From NCBI RefSeq assembly GCF_002954705.1, contig NZ_MSCO01000001.1:649361-696258 (forward strand): DNA of 46,898 nucleotides. The letters are read 5' to 3'. Positions 8,039-18,039 of this stretch are shown here, piece after piece (within the stretch, counting starts at the first letter, position 1; each line of letters opens with the position of its first letter). Origin of the DNA: Aliivibrio sifiae. GTDB lineage: Bacteria > Pseudomonadota > Gammaproteobacteria > Enterobacterales > Vibrionaceae. The notes beneath the pieces are model-generated. The model was not told the origin of the DNA. It was given only the letters and a program-made list of their open reading frames with translations, and searched no databases. Position numbers and translations under genes: made by a program.

Positions 8039-9379
8039 ATGATTACAATAAAAAAGGGTTTGGATCTTCCTATTGCAGGAGTTCCAACTCAGGTGATTAA
8101 TGATGGTAAAGCCATCAGTAAAGTCGCCTTGCTTGGCGAAGAGTACGTTGGTATGCGTCCTACGATGCATGTCCGCGTGGAAGATGTAGTAAAAAAAGGT
8201 CAAATTCTTTTTGCTGATAAAAAGAATCCTGGCGTTATTTTTACTGCTCCAGTAAGTGGTAAAGTTATTGAAATTAACCGTGGTGCAAAACGTGTACTTC
8301 AATCTGTAGTTATTGCAGTTGAAGGCGAAGAGCAGGTTACTTTTAATAGCTATGCAGCAAATCAGTTAGCTTCTCTTGACCGTAATGCGGTTAAGCAACA
8401 GCTTATTGATTCAGGTGCATGGACTGCATTACGTACTCGTCCGTTCAGCAAGGTTCCAGCGATCGATTCTGAAACAAAGGCTATCTTTGTGACTGCTATG
8501 GATACTAATCCTCTAGCAGCTGATGCAGAAGTGATCATTAACCAACAAGAAGAAGCTTTTGTTGCAGGCTTAGATCTATTATCTGTATTAACAGGTGAGA
8601 AGGTTTATGTATGTAAGAAAGGGGGTAGTTTACCTCGTTCTTCTCAAAGCAATGTTGAAGAACATGTATTTGATGGACCTCATCCAGCAGGATTAGCAGG
8701 TACACACATGCATTATTTATATCCAGTGGATGTAAATAATGTTGCGTGGAGTATTGGCTACCAAGATGTAATTGCTTTTGGTCAACTTTTCTTAACGGGT
8801 GAAATTTACTCGGACAGAATCGTTTCTCTAGCTGGACCTGCAGTAAATAATCCTCGTTTAGTTCGTACTATTACTGGTGCTAGCTTACTTGAATTAACAG
8901 ACAGCGAAGTTATGCCTGGTGAAGTACGAATCATTTCTGGTTCTGTATTAAACGGTACTCAAGCGTCTGGTCCTCATGGCTACCTTGGTCGTTACCATCA
9001 ACAAGTATGTGTGCTTCGTGAAGGTCGTGAGAAAGAATTGTTTGGTTGGGCTGTCCCAGGTAAAAACAAATTCTCAGTTACTCGTTCATTCTTGAGTCAT
9101 CTATTCTCTGGTCAAGTGTTTAACATGACGACAACTACTAATGGTAGTGATCGTGCAATGGTGCCAATCGGTAGTTACGAGCGTGTAATGCCATTAGATA
9201 TGGAACCAACAATGTTACTACGTGATCTTTGTGCTGGTGATGTTGACAGTGCTGCGCGTTTAGGTGCATTAGAATTAGATGAAGATGATCTAGGTTTATG
9301 TACTTATGTGTGCCCTGGTAAATATGAGTATGGTCCAATGCTTCGTGAGATCTTGGATACCATCGAGAAGGAAGGGTAA
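8039..9379 (+). CDS. nqrA: Na+-translocating NADH:quinone reductase subunit A
   Basis: The peripheral cytoplasmic subunit of the sodium pump Na+-NQR, which moves electrons from NADH to ubiquinone and exports Na+. It begins [14 protein letters not shown], identical in style to other vibrio NqrA proteins, giving 446 residues. The frame is open further upstream to 7949 but that extension is not family-like; a GTG at 8033 two codons upstream is the only serious alternative start. The motif [21 protein letters not shown] is a lipoyl-like fold found in NqrA/RnfC. It is first of six subunit genes with very tight spacing; nqrB follows after three bases. Confidence 0.96.
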   Translation: MITIKKGLDLPIAGVPTQVINDGKAISKVALLGEEYVGMRPTMHVRVEDVVKKGQILFADKKNPGVIFTAPVSGKVIEINRGAKRVLQSVVIAVEGEEQVTFNSYAANQLASLDRNAVKQQLIDSGAWTALRTRPFSKVPAIDSETKAIFVTAMDTNPLAADAEVIINQQEEAFVAGLDLLSVLTGEKVYVCKKGGSLPRSSQSNVEEHVFDGPHPAGLAGTHMHYLYPVDVNNVAWSIGYQDVIAFGQLFLTGEIYSDRIVSLAGPAVNNPRLVRTITGASLLELTDSEVMPGEVRIISGSVLNGTQASGPHGYLGRYHQQVCVLREGREKELFGWAVPGKNKFSVTRSFLSHLFSGQVFNMTTTTNGSDRAMVPIGSYERVMPLDMEPTMLLRDLCAGDVDSAARLGALELDEDDLGLCTYVCPGKYEYGPMLREILDTIEKEG

Positions 9380-9382
9380 TCG

Positions 9383-10627
9383 ATGAGCCTTTTAAAGTTT
9401 ATTGAAAAAATTGAACCTCATTTCGAACCTGGTGGAAAGCATGAAAAATGGTTTGCTCTGTATGAAGCAGCAGCAACTCTTTTTTATACACCTGGTACGG
9501 TAACAAAAGGTGGTTCACATGTTCGTGATAGTGTTGACTTAAAACGTATCATGATCATGGTTTGGTTTGCAGTATTCCCAGCAATGTTCTGGGGCATGTA
9601 CAACGCAGGTAACCAAGCAATTGTTGCTCTTGAGCACATGTATTCTGGTGCTGAACTGGCTTCGGTAATTTCTGGCAACTGGCATTACTGGTTGACTGAA
9701 ATGCTTGGCGGCACGGTAAGTGCTGATGCAGGCTGGGGCAGTAGCATGCTACTGGGTGCTACTTACTTCTTACCTATCTATGCAACCGTATTTTTGGTTG
9801 GTGGTTTCTGGGAAGTATTGTTCTGTATGGTGCGTAAGCATGAAGTAAACGAAGGTTTCTTTGTTACTTCTATTCTTTTCGCATTGATCGTTCCGCCAAC
9901 ACTTCCTTTATGGCAAGCAGCGTTAGGTATTACCTTCGGTGTTGTTGTTGCTAAAGAGATCTTTGGTGGAACTGGTCGTAACTTCCTTAACCCAGCACTT
10001 GCGGGTCGTGCATTCTTATTCTTTGCATACCCAGCTCAAATCTCAGGTGATGCGGTTTGGACTGCTGCTGATGGCTTTTCTGGTGCAACTGCACTTAGCC
10101 AATGGGCACAAGGCGGCCAAGGTGGTCTAGTTAATACGGTAACTGGCAACACTATCTCTTGGATGGATGCATTCATTGGTAATATCCCAGGCTCAATTGG
10201 TGAGGTTTCGACTCTTGCTTTGATCCTTGGTGGTCTAATGATCGTTTATATGCGTATTGCATCTTGGCGTATTATTGCGGGTGTTATGATCGGTATGGTT
10301 GCAGTATCAACACTGTTTAACCTGATCGGCTCTGATACAAACGCAATGTTTAGCATGCCTTGGCATTGGCACCTAGTTCTAGGTGGTTTTGCATTTGGTA
10401 TGATCTTTATGGCAACAGACCCTGTATCGGCGTCATTTACCAATAAAGGTAAGTGGTGGTACGGTATTTTAATCGGTGGTATGGCTGTAATGATCCGTGT
10501 AGTTAACCCTGCATACCCTGAAGGTATGATGTTAGCTATTCTGTTTGCAAACCTATTTGCTCCACTGTTTGATAACCTTGTAGTTGAAGGTAACGTGAAA
10601 CGGAGACTAAAACGCTATGGCAAGTAA
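9383..10627 (+). CDS. nqrB: Na+-NQR subunit B
   Basis: The main membrane subunit of Na+-NQR, with about ten transmembrane helices. It carries the covalent FMN attachment site, Ser-Gly-Ala-Thr in [10 protein letters not shown], with Thr236, the same number as in V. cholerae NqrB. Riboflavin and part of the Na+ path also reside here. It has 414 residues. Its end overlaps nqrC by 11 bases, a sign of translational coupling. FMN is attached by ApbE, encoded a few genes downstream. Confidence 0.96.
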   Translation: MSLLKFIEKIEPHFEPGGKHEKWFALYEAAATLFYTPGTVTKGGSHVRDSVDLKRIMIMVWFAVFPAMFWGMYNAGNQAIVALEHMYSGAELASVISGNWHYWLTEMLGGTVSADAGWGSSMLLGATYFLPIYATVFLVGGFWEVLFCMVRKHEVNEGFFVTSILFALIVPPTLPLWQAALGITFGVVVAKEIFGGTGRNFLNPALAGRAFLFFAYPAQISGDAVWTAADGFSGATALSQWAQGGQGGLVNTVTGNTISWMDAFIGNIPGSIGEVSTLALILGGLMIVYMRIASWRIIAGVMIGMVAVSTLFNLIGSDTNAMFSMPWHWHLVLGGFAFGMIFMATDPVSASFTNKGKWWYGILIGGMAVMIRVVNPAYPEGMMLAILFANLFAPLFDNLVVEGNVKRRLKRYGK

Positions 10628-11384
10628 TAACGATAGCATTAAAAAAACACTCGGTGTTGTTATTGGTTTGAGCTTAGTGTGTTCAATCATCGTATCAACA
10701 GCTGCTGTTGGCCTGCGTGATAAGCAAAAAGCGAACGCAGTGCTTGATAAGCAAAGCAAAATTGTTCAAGTTGCTGGTGTGACTGGCGAAGGTACTATTC
10801 CTGAGTTATTTGCAGCGAACATCGAACCTCGTCTTGTTGATTTTAAAACCGGTGAGTTTGTTGACGGTGATGCTGCGACTTACGATCAACGTAAAGCAGC
10901 AAAAGATCCAAAACAATCAATCAAGCTAACCGCTGAGCAAGATAAAGCGAAGATCATTCGTCGTGCTAACTTAGGTGTTGTTTACCTAGTTAAGAGCGGT
11001 GATACAGTATCTAAAGTTATTATCCCTGTTCATGGTACTGGCTTATGGTCAATGATGTATGCATTTGTTGCAGTTGAGACTGACGGTAACACAGTTGCGG
11101 GTATCACTTACTACGATCAAGCGGAAACTCCAGGACTTGGTGGTGAAGTTGAAAACCCAACGTGGCGTGCACAATTTGTAGGTAAGAAATTGTTTGATGA
11201 AAATCATAACCCTGCAATTAAGATTGTTAAAGGCGGTGCTCCAGCTGGTTCTGAGCACGGTGTAGATGGTCTTTCTGGTGCAACGCTAACAGGTAACGGT
11301 GTTCAACACACGTTTGACTTCTGGTTAGGTAATGATGGCTTTGGTCCATTCCTTGCTAAAGTTCGTGATGGAGGTCTGAACTAA
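10617..11384 (+). CDS. nqrC: Na+-NQR subunit C
   Basis: A membrane-anchored, mostly periplasmic subunit that carries the second covalent FMN. One N-terminal transmembrane helix (about residues 11-31) is followed by the FMN-binding domain with the attachment motif SGAT in [11 protein letters not shown], Thr at about residue 223. It has 255 residues. A CGGAG sequence inside the end of nqrB serves as the ribosome binding site. It shares TAATG with nqrD. Confidence 0.96.
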   Translation: MASNNDSIKKTLGVVIGLSLVCSIIVSTAAVGLRDKQKANAVLDKQSKIVQVAGVTGEGTIPELFAANIEPRLVDFKTGEFVDGDAATYDQRKAAKDPKQSIKLTAEQDKAKIIRRANLGVVYLVKSGDTVSKVIIPVHGTGLWSMMYAFVAVETDGNTVAGITYYDQAETPGLGGEVENPTWRAQFVGKKLFDENHNPAIKIVKGGAPAGSEHGVDGLSGATLTGNGVQHTFDFWLGNDGFGPFLAKVRDGGLN

Positions 11385-12016
11385 TGGCTAGCGCAAAAGA
11401 AATTAAAAAGAGCATTTTAGCGCCGGTGTTGGATAACAACCCGATCGCGCTTCAAGTTCTTGGTGTATGTTCGGCTCTAGCTGTAACTACTAAACTTGAG
11501 ACGGCTTTTGTTATGACGTTAGCGGTAATGTTTGTTACTGCGTTGTCTAACCTATTCGTTTCGCTAATTCGTAATCACATGCCAAACAGCGTTCGTATCA
11601 TCGTACAGATGGCGATCATTGCTTCTTTGGTAATCGTTGTTGACCAAGTATTGAAAGCATATCTTTATGATATCTCTAAACAGCTTTCTGTATTTGTTAG
11701 CTTGATCATTACAAACTGTATTGTAATGGGTCGTGCTGAAGCGTTCGCAATGAAGTCGGCACCACTTCCATCTTTCATTGATGGTATTGGTAACGGTCTT
11801 GGTTACGGTTTTGTATTGATGACAGTTGCATTTTTCCGTGAACTTTTAGGTTCAGGTAAACTGTTTGGTGTTGAAGTTCTTCCACTTGTTTCTAACGGTG
11901 GCTGGTACCAACCAAATGGTATGATGCTTCTAGCGCCATCTGCATTCTTCTTAATTGGTTTCATGATCTGGGCTATCCGTATCATTAAACCTGAACAAGT
12001 AGAAGCGAAGGAGTAA
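11384..12016 (+). CDS. nqrD: Na+-NQR subunit D
   Basis: A 210-residue integral membrane subunit with six predicted helices, inverted-topology partner of NqrE (same family as RnfE). Each of the pair supplies cysteines for the intramembrane iron-sulfur centre described in NQR structures; here the candidates are in [10 protein letters not shown] and [16 protein letters not shown]. The start codon overlaps the nqrC stop (TAATG). Confidence 0.95.
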   Translation: MASAKEIKKSILAPVLDNNPIALQVLGVCSALAVTTKLETAFVMTLAVMFVTALSNLFVSLIRNHMPNSVRIIVQMAIIASLVIVVDQVLKAYLYDISKQLSVFVSLIITNCIVMGRAEAFAMKSAPLPSFIDGIGNGLGYGFVLMTVAFFRELLGSGKLFGVEVLPLVSNGGWYQPNGMMLLAPSAFFLIGFMIWAIRIIKPEQVEAKE

Positions 12017-12023
12017 GGTCGAA

Positions 12024-12620
12024 ATGGAACATTATATTAGTTTACTTGTTAAATCGATCTTCATCGAAAACATGGCGCTTTCATTCTTCCTAGGTATGTG
12101 TACTTTCTTAGCTGTGTCTAAGAAAGTAAAAACATCGTTTGGTCTTGGTGTTGCGGTAGTTGTTGTTCTAACAATTGCTGTACCAGTGAACAACCTTGTA
12201 TACACTTACTTACTGAAAGAAAATGCGATTGTTGCTGGTGTTGATTTAACATTCCTTAGCTTCATTACCTTTATTGGTGTTATCGCTGCCCTTGTACAAA
12301 TTCTAGAAATGATCTTAGACCGTTTCTTCCCACCTTTGTACAATGCGTTAGGTATTTTCCTTCCGTTAATCACAGTTAACTGTGCGATTTTCGGTGGTGT
12401 ATCTTTCATGGTTCAACGTGACTATAACTTTGCTGAATCAGTAGTATACGGTTTCGGTTCTGGTGTTGGTTGGATGTTGGCTATTGTCGCACTTGCTGGT
12501 ATTCGTGAGAAAATGAAGTATTCAGACGTACCTCCTGGTCTTCGTGGCTTAGGTATTACTTTCATTACAGTAGGTTTAATGGCGTTAGGCTTTATGTCTT
12601 TCTCTGGTGTTCAACTGTAG
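12024..12620 (+). CDS. nqrE: Na+-NQR subunit E
   Basis: A 198-residue integral membrane subunit with six predicted helices, homologous to RnfA and paired with NqrD. Candidate cysteine ligands of the intramembrane iron centre are in [11 protein letters not shown] and [13 protein letters not shown]. An AAGGAG sequence in the end of nqrD precedes the ATG; the gap is seven bases. Confidence 0.95.
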   Translation: MEHYISLLVKSIFIENMALSFFLGMCTFLAVSKKVKTSFGLGVAVVVVLTIAVPVNNLVYTYLLKENAIVAGVDLTFLSFITFIGVIAALVQILEMILDRFFPPLYNALGIFLPLITVNCAIFGGVSFMVQRDYNFAESVVYGFGSGVGWMLAIVALAGIREKMKYSDVPPGLRGLGITFITVGLMALGFMSFSGVQL

Positions 12621-12649
12621 GGTAAGCACCCAATAATAAGGAATAACAA

Positions 12650-13876
12650 ATGCAAAGCATTATTCTTGGTGTAGCGATGTTTACCATTATAGTATTGGCT
12701 TTGGTATTGGTGATTTTATTCGCTAAATCTAAACTAGTGCCATCAGGTGACATTACTATCTCTGTAAACGGTGATCCTGAAAAAGCGATCATTACACAAC
12801 CTGGTAGCAAATTACTTAACGCTCTTGGTAGCGCTGGTATTTTTGTATCATCAGCGTGTGGTGGTGGTGGCTCTTGTGGTCAGTGTCGTGTGAAAGTGAA
12901 ATCTGGCGGTGGTGATATTCTGCCTACAGAGCTTGATCACATTTCTAAAGGTGAGGCTCGCGAAGGTGAGCGTCTAGCATGTCAAGTTGCAATGAAAACT
13001 GACATGGAAATTGAACTTCCTGAAGAAATCTTTGGTGTTAAAAAGTGGGAATGTACGGTTATCTCTAATGATAACGAAGCTACTTTCATCAAAGAACTTG
13101 CTCTTGCTATCCCTGATGGCGAAGAAGTTCCATTCCGTGCTGGTGGTTACATTCAAATTGAAGCTGAACCACATCATGTGAAATACTCAGATTATGATAT
13201 TCCAGAAGAATATCGTGGTGATTGGGATAAGTTTAACTTGTTCCGTTACGAATCTATCGTTAAAGAGCATTCGATCCGTGCTTACTCTATGGCTTCATAC
13301 CCAGAAGAGAAAGGCATTATCAAGCTTAACGTGCGTATCGCAACTCCGCCGCCAAATAATCCTGACGTAGCTCCTGGTGTTATGTCATCTTATATCTGGT
13401 CTTTAAAAGAAGGTGACAAATGTACTATTTCTGGTCCATTTGGTGAATTCTTTGCGAAAGATACTGATAATGAAATGGTATTTATCGGTGGTGGTGCAGG
13501 TATGGCGCCAATGCGTTCTCATATCTTTGACCAACTTTTACGTCTTAAATCAACACGTAAAATGTCTTACTGGTATGGTGCACGTTCTAAGCGTGAAATG
13601 TTCTACGTTGAAGATTTTGATGGTCTAGCGGCTAACAATGAAAACTTCGTATGGCACTGTGCTCTGTCTGATCCTATGCCAGAAGATAACTGGGATGGTT
13701 ACACTGGCTTTATTCACAACGTACTTTATGAAAACTACTTGAAAGATCATGAAGCTCCAGAAGATTGTGAATACTACATGTGTGGTCCACCAATGATGAA
13801 CGCTGCTGTAATCGGTATGCTGAAAGATCTTGGTGTTGAAGATGAAAACATCTTACTAGATGACTTCGGTGGTTAA
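12650..13876 (+). CDS. nqrF: Na+-NQR subunit F (NADH-oxidising, 2Fe-2S/FAD)
   Basis: The electron-entry subunit. Residues 3-24 form a membrane anchor. A ferredoxin domain follows with Cys70, Cys76, Cys79 and Cys111 ([12 protein letters not shown] and LACQVAM), then an FAD domain (RAYSMASYP) and an NADH domain ([14 protein letters not shown] and the C-terminal [13 protein letters not shown]). It has 408 residues and is complete. It is last of the six subunits, followed by a strong terminator. Confidence 0.96.
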   Translation: MQSIILGVAMFTIIVLALVLVILFAKSKLVPSGDITISVNGDPEKAIITQPGSKLLNALGSAGIFVSSACGGGGSCGQCRVKVKSGGGDILPTELDHISKGEAREGERLACQVAMKTDMEIELPEEIFGVKKWECTVISNDNEATFIKELALAIPDGEEVPFRAGGYIQIEAEPHHVKYSDYDIPEEYRGDWDKFNLFRYESIVKEHSIRAYSMASYPEEKGIIKLNVRIATPPPNNPDVAPGVMSSYIWSLKEGDKCTISGPFGEFFAKDTDNEMVFIGGGAGMAPMRSHIFDQLLRLKSTRKMSYWYGARSKREMFYVEDFDGLAANNENFVWHCALSDPMPEDNWDGYTGFIHNVLYENYLKDHEAPEDCEYYMCGPPMMNAAVIGMLKDLGVEDENILLDDFGG

Positions 13877-13897
13877 TCCATTGAAGTAAGAAACATT

Positions 13898-13927
13898 GGC
13901 TGACTCATTACTGAGTCAGCCTTTTTT
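13898..13927 (+). terminator. Intrinsic terminator after nqrF
   Basis: A perfect 10-bp stem GGCTGACTCA/TGAGTCAGCC with loop TTAC is followed by six T. It separates nqrA-F from apbE-nqrM, so the maturation genes either have their own promoter or depend on read-through. Confidence 0.9.
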
Positions 13928-14040
13928 CGTATTAACGAGCTATATTTAACCTGACAAAGTACAGGGTTATAGGTTTTTTAAATCTATATTCCTGTGTATT
14001 GTTTACGTTATTTTAATGTATTTTAATTAAGGAGTTGGCA

Positions 14041-15075
14041 GTGATTGTCAGTGTTACTCATTTAGTGAATAAAACTAAAATTGTTTTGTTATCTTGCTTA
14101 GCGTTAGTTTTGCTTTCAGGTTGTGGTGATCAACGTGAGCAAATATATATAAATGGTCCGACAATGGGGACTAGCTACAATATTAAATTCATTAATAAAG
14201 AAGGTTTACCTACAACAGAAGAAATCCATGCAGAAGTGGATAGAAAACTCGAACTTGTTAATGATCAAATGTCGACATATCGCCAAGATTCTGAGTTAAG
14301 CCTATTTAATCAAAGTACAGATTTAACCCCGTTTACTGTTTCTAAAGATACTGCAACAGTAATCAACGAAGCGATTCGTTTAAATCAAATGACGGAAGGT
14401 GCATTAGATATTACGGTTGGTCCATTAGTTAATTTGTGGGGTTTTGGTCCAGAAGCTCGCCCTGAAGTAGTTCCTACTGAAGAAGAACTAAATGCTCGTC
14501 GTGAGATCGTTGGTATCCAACATTTAAGTGCGACAGCGATAACAGCGACAAAAGATATCCCAAATCTTTATGTGGATCTTTCAACCATTGCAAAAGGTTG
14601 GGGTGTTGATGTTGTAGCTAATTATTTAGAAGAATTAGGCATTACTGACTACATGGTTGAAGTCGGTGGTGAAATGCGAGTTAAAGGCAACAATAAAGAG
14701 AATGTTGCTTGGCGTATCGCAATTGAAAAACCATCAGTAGATGAACGTTCGATCCAAGAGATTATTGAACCTGGACATCATGCTGTAGCTACATCTGGTG
14801 ATTACCGTATTTATTTTGAAAAAGAGGGTGTTCGTTATTCTCATATCATTAACCCAATTACAGGTAAACCAATTGCTAATAAAGTTGTCTCAGTTACAGT
14901 ACTTGATAAATCTTCAATGACCGCTGATGGCTTAGCAACAGGCCTAATGGTGTTAGGTGAAGAGAAGGGCATGGAAATCGCCAACAAAAACAATATTCCT
15001 GTTTTCATGATAGTGAAAACAAAAGATGGCTTTAAAGAGATAGCTTCTGAAGCCTTTAAGCCTTTTTTGAAATAA
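14041..15075 (+). CDS. apbE: FAD:protein FMN transferase ApbE
   Basis: A periplasm-facing lipoprotein that transfers FMN from FAD to the Thr of the SGAT motifs in NqrB and NqrC. The lipobox is LVLLSGC-GDQ. The ApbE core is present: GPTMGTSYNIKF near the N-terminus, LSTIAKGWGVDVVA, VGGEMRVKG, and SHIINPITGKP with the Mg-binding end SMTADGLATGLMVLG. I chose the GTG at 14041, six bases after an AAGGAG sequence (14029-14034); the TTG at 14035 abuts that sequence and is unlikely. This gives 344 residues. Confidence 0.94.
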   Translation: MIVSVTHLVNKTKIVLLSCLALVLLSGCGDQREQIYINGPTMGTSYNIKFINKEGLPTTEEIHAEVDRKLELVNDQMSTYRQDSELSLFNQSTDLTPFTVSKDTATVINEAIRLNQMTEGALDITVGPLVNLWGFGPEARPEVVPTEEELNARREIVGIQHLSATAITATKDIPNLYVDLSTIAKGWGVDVVANYLEELGITDYMVEVGGEMRVKGNNKENVAWRIAIEKPSVDERSIQEIIEPGHHAVATSGDYRIYFEKEGVRYSHIINPITGKPIANKVVSVTVLDKSSMTADGLATGLMVLGEEKGMEIANKNNIPVFMIVKTKDGFKEIASEAFKPFLK

Positions 15076-15086
15076 GTGAGTAGATA

Positions 15087-15320
15087 ATGAGTACTTTTCT
15101 AATTACATTTGGTGTTTTCTTAGCGGTAATTGGCGCAATGGCTATTGGCTATATTGTGCAACGTAAAGTCGTTAAGGGGAGCTGTGGCGGTCTTGGTGCA
15201 GTTGGTATTGATAAGGTATGTAACTGTCCTGAACCATGTGATGCGCGTAAGAAACGTGAAGCGAAAGAAGCGATTAGAGCTGAGAAACTGGCTGCGTGGG
15301 AAAAAGATCGTATAGCATAA
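15087..15320 (+). CDS. nqrM: Na+-NQR maturation protein NqrM
   Basis: A 77-residue protein of the DUF539 family. One transmembrane helix (about residues 3-24) is followed by a cysteine cluster GSCGGLG...VCNCPEPC and a charged Lys/Arg/Glu-rich tail. NqrM is needed for assembly of NQR in Vibrio, probably by delivering iron to the intramembrane centre formed by NqrD and NqrE. It follows apbE by 11 bases and ends at a strong terminator, so the two maturation factors form one unit. Confidence 0.93.
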   Translation: MSTFLITFGVFLAVIGAMAIGYIVQRKVVKGSCGGLGAVGIDKVCNCPEPCDARKKREAKEAIRAEKLAAWEKDRIA

Positions 15321-15342
15321 TCATCATCATTAAATAAAAGCA

Positions 15343-15372
15343 AACAGCACCTACTATAGGTGCTGTTTTTTT
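15343..15372 (+). terminator. Intrinsic terminator after nqrM
   Basis: A perfect 11-bp stem AACAGCACCTA/TAGGTGCTGTT with loop CTA is followed by a run of T to 15372. Confidence 0.92.
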
Positions 15373-15404
15373 ATTTAATGATTAATAGTTTGTATATTAA
15401 ATAG

Positions 15405-15438
15405 TTCAACGCTATTATTTAACTGTGTATTTATACAG
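15405..15438 (+). promoter_or_regulatory. dinB promoter with LexA (SOS) box
   Basis: CTGT-N8-ACAG at 15423-15438 (spacer GTATTTAT) is a perfect core match to the gammaproteobacterial LexA operator. It overlaps a possible -10 (TATTTA, 15428-15433) that sits 17 bases after TTCAAC (15405-15410). LexA bound here would block RNA polymerase until DNA damage. Confidence 0.85.
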
Positions 15439-15447
15439 TTTATTGAC

Positions 15448-16545
15448 ATGAGCGCTGAAAGCAAAAGCTTACCATTACAAGAGAAACCACGGGTGCAAAA
15501 GATAATTCATATTGATATGGATTGTTTTTACGCAGCAGTAGAAATGCGGGATAACCCTGCTTTGCGTAATGTTCCTTTGGCAGTTGGTGGTCATGAAAGA
15601 CAGCGCGGTGTATTAAGTACTTGTAACTACGAAGCTAGAAAGTTTGGTATCCATTCAGCAATGCCAACAGGTAAAGCCTTAAAGCTTTGCCCTAACCTTA
15701 TTGTTGTTCCTGGAAGAATGCAGGTATACAAAGAGGTATCTCATCATATCCATCGTATATTCAGACGATATACCGATAAAATAGAGCCTTTATCTTTAGA
15801 TGAAGCTTATTTAGATGTGAGTAACTGCTCACTTTTACATGGTTCTGCGACATTAATAGCAGAGCAAATCCGTAAAGATATTTTTAACGAGTTAGCCTTA
15901 ACGGCATCTGCAGGTATCGCGCCACTCAAATTTCTAGCAAAAATAGCCTCTGACCTTAATAAGCCCAATGGTCAATATGTCATAACTCCTGAGACGGTTA
16001 TGGCGGAAGTTAATAAATTACCCTTAGAGAAAATACCTGGGGTTGGAAAGGTTAGCTTAGAGCGCTTACATCAATGTGGGCTATATACGTGTAATGATGT
16101 TCAAAACAGTGATCAACGAGATCTGTTGTTGAGGTTTGGAAAAATGGGGGCTTCTTTATGGAAGCGCTCTCATGGCATTGACGAGCGTGAAGTAATTACA
16201 GAGAGAAATAGAAGGTCAGTAGGAGTAGAAAGAACCTTTACTCATAATATTAGTTCGTTTGAAGAATGCTGGTCAGTGATTCAAGCTCGACTGTATCCTG
16301 AACTAGAAAAGCGACTCTTAAAAGCAAATGGTTCATTAGATATCGCTAAACAGGGTATAAAGATTAAATTTGCAGACTTTCAACAAACGACGATAGAGCA
16401 CGTACATCATCACCTTACTTTACCTTTTTTCGAAGAATTACTTATTGAAGTTTTAGAAAGGAAAAAAGGGCGAGAAATTAGATTAATAGGCGTAAGTGTA
16501 ATGCTAAAAGATAAAGAGGTATTTCAGCAATTAAGCTTAATTTAA
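15448..16545 (+). CDS. dinB: DNA polymerase IV (Y-family, error-prone)
   Basis: A translesion polymerase induced in the SOS response. Catalytic acidic residues are visible in IHIDMDCFYAAVEM and LSLDEAYLDVS. The steric-gate region, helix-hairpin-helix (KIPGVGKVSLERL) and little-finger domain follow, and the C-terminal QQLSLI fits a beta-clamp binding motif. The first ATG (15448) lacks a Shine-Dalgarno sequence and lies only nine bases after the LexA box. A GTG at 15493 would give a protein starting MQKIIHIDMDC, like the E. coli start, with an AAGAG sequence upstream. I report the longer frame (365 residues) but the downstream start is quite possible. Confidence 0.92.
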   Translation: MSAESKSLPLQEKPRVQKIIHIDMDCFYAAVEMRDNPALRNVPLAVGGHERQRGVLSTCNYEARKFGIHSAMPTGKALKLCPNLIVVPGRMQVYKEVSHHIHRIFRRYTDKIEPLSLDEAYLDVSNCSLLHGSATLIAEQIRKDIFNELALTASAGIAPLKFLAKIASDLNKPNGQYVITPETVMAEVNKLPLEKIPGVGKVSLERLHQCGLYTCNDVQNSDQRDLLLRFGKMGASLWKRSHGIDEREVITERNRRSVGVERTFTHNISSFEECWSVIQARLYPELEKRLLKANGSLDIAKQGIKIKFADFQQTTIEHVHHHLTLPFFEELLIEVLERKKGREIRLIGVSVMLKDKEVFQQLSLI

Positions 16546-16712
16546 AGATTATCCATTAAGCTTGATGTGACGTTAATGATACTTATGTTTATAAAGTGAG
16601 ACTTGAGTGTGAGTGACTCGTTCTTACTTTGTTTTTTATCGTTAGCGATAATTTAGGTGTTTGTAATATAAAGTGTTTTTTCTATAGGTTACAAAAGCAG
16701 CACTATATAATT

Positions 16713-16752
16713 CCGTTTCAAAATTTATAAGATAATAATTATACAGAAACGG
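16713..16752 (+). promoter_or_regulatory. Inverted repeat covering the bsr ribosome-binding region
   Basis: CCGTTTC (16713-16719) and GAAACGG (16746-16752) are perfect inverted arms around a 26-base AT-rich spacer. A TATAAT sits just upstream (16706-16711) with no clear -35. The right arm ends six bases before the bsr ATG and holds the only purine-rich stretch available for ribosome binding, so as RNA the hairpin could mask it. It could also be a DNA operator. Confidence 0.45.
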
Positions 16753-16758
16753 TTGTTT

Positions 16759-17970
16759 ATGAAATTTACAAAATGTGCGTTGGCGTTAAGTTTAGTTTTT
16801 CCTACAGTGGCAGTTTCTGCGCCACTACTTTCTTTAGATACGTTAACGAATCAAGAGAAAATTCAACAAACCAATGCATGGTTAGAAATAGATACAAAAG
16901 CATTCCAGCATAATATTGATACATTAAAACAAACATTATCTGAAAGCACAAAAGTATGTGCGATCATGAAAGCGGATGCTTATGGTAATGGTATTGAAGG
17001 ATTAATGGCTTCTGTTATTGACCGCAATGTAGATTGTATCGGTATTACCAGTAATGAAGAAGCTCGCATTGTTCGAGCTAAAGGTTTCGAAGGCGAAATC
17101 ATGCGTGTTCGCGCTGCTACACCAAATGAGATTGAATCAGGGTTAACTTACCAAATTGAAGAACTGATAGGATCGAGTGAGCAAGCAAATACGATCGCTA
17201 AATTAGCAAAACAAAACAATACGATTATTCCCGTTCATTTAGCGATCAATGCTGGTGGAATGGGGCGTAATGGCTTGGATTTAACTCAATTACAAGGAAA
17301 GAAGGAAGCATTAAATATTGCTTTTAATGGCCACATTAATATCGTTGGTATTATGACTCACTTCCCTAATGAATCTGTTGATGAGATTCGCACAAAGCTG
17401 AATTTATTCAAACAAGAAAGCCAATGGCTTATCGATGAAGCTCAGTTAAATCGTGAAAATATTACTCTTCATGTTGCCAATTCTTACACTACAATTAACT
17501 TACCTGAAGCACACTTAGATATGGTTCGCCCTGGTGGTCTACTTTATGGTGATATGCCAAGTAACCCCGAGTACAAACGTATCGTTCGCTTTAAAACATC
17601 TGTAGCGTCTTTAAACTACTTGCCAAAAGGCAGTACTATTGGTTACAGCAGTACTTATGTATTAGGTCGTGATTCTATTCTTGCCAACTTACCATTAGGT
17701 TATTCTGATGGTTATGTACGTTCTATTGGTAATAATGGTTATGTATTAATTAATGGTCAAAAGGCAAATGTTGTTGGTGTTACTTCAATGAATACAACAA
17801 TGGTTGATGTCACTGATATTGCAGATGTTCAACCGGGTGATGAGGTTGTTCTTTTTGGCTCTCAAAATGAAGAAACAATTGAAACTAAAGAAATGGAAGC
17901 ATTTAGTAGTCGTAGCATGCCTGAGTTATACGTTATTTGGGGCGCAACTAATCCAAAAGTATATTTCTAA
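16759..17970 (+). CDS. bsr: Periplasmic broad-specificity amino-acid racemase (Bsr/Alr2 type)
   Basis: A PLP-dependent fold-III racemase related to alanine racemase. Unlike cytoplasmic Alr it has a Sec signal peptide (about residues 1-21, ending AVSA). PLP Lys71 is in VCAIMKADAYGNG, and the second catalytic region is around GYSSTYVLGRDS. Cys67 and Cys93 flank the site with the spacing of the disulfide reported for V. cholerae BsrV. BsrV makes non-canonical D-amino acids such as D-Met and D-Leu that modify peptidoglycan in stationary phase, so I infer the same role. The ATG at 16759 is preferred over a TTG two codons upstream. It has 403 residues and its own terminator. Confidence 0.9.
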   Translation: MKFTKCALALSLVFPTVAVSAPLLSLDTLTNQEKIQQTNAWLEIDTKAFQHNIDTLKQTLSESTKVCAIMKADAYGNGIEGLMASVIDRNVDCIGITSNEEARIVRAKGFEGEIMRVRAATPNEIESGLTYQIEELIGSSEQANTIAKLAKQNNTIIPVHLAINAGGMGRNGLDLTQLQGKKEALNIAFNGHINIVGIMTHFPNESVDEIRTKLNLFKQESQWLIDEAQLNRENITLHVANSYTTINLPEAHLDMVRPGGLLYGDMPSNPEYKRIVRFKTSVASLNYLPKGSTIGYSSTYVLGRDSILANLPLGYSDGYVRSIGNNGYVLINGQKANVVGVTSMNTTMVDVTDIADVQPGDEVVLFGSQNEETIETKEMEAFSSRSMPELYVIWGATNPKVYF

Positions 17971-17991
17971 TTAATTGTAGTTAGTATAAAT

Positions 17992-18023
17992 AAAAACGGT
18001 CAGCATATGCTGACCGTTTTTTT
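17992..18023. terminator. Bidirectional terminator between bsr and pepD
   Basis: A perfect 30-base palindrome, AAAAACGGTCAGCAT and its complement (17992-18021), with extra T on the right. It serves the convergent genes bsr and pepD. Confidence 0.93.
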
Positions 18024-18039
18024 ATTAACAACTAATGGA

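Noticed and set aside
8024-8302. 92-codon frame antisense to nqrA
   Set aside because: It is the shadow of a conserved nqrA coding region, with an unlikely His/Asn/Phe-rich composition.
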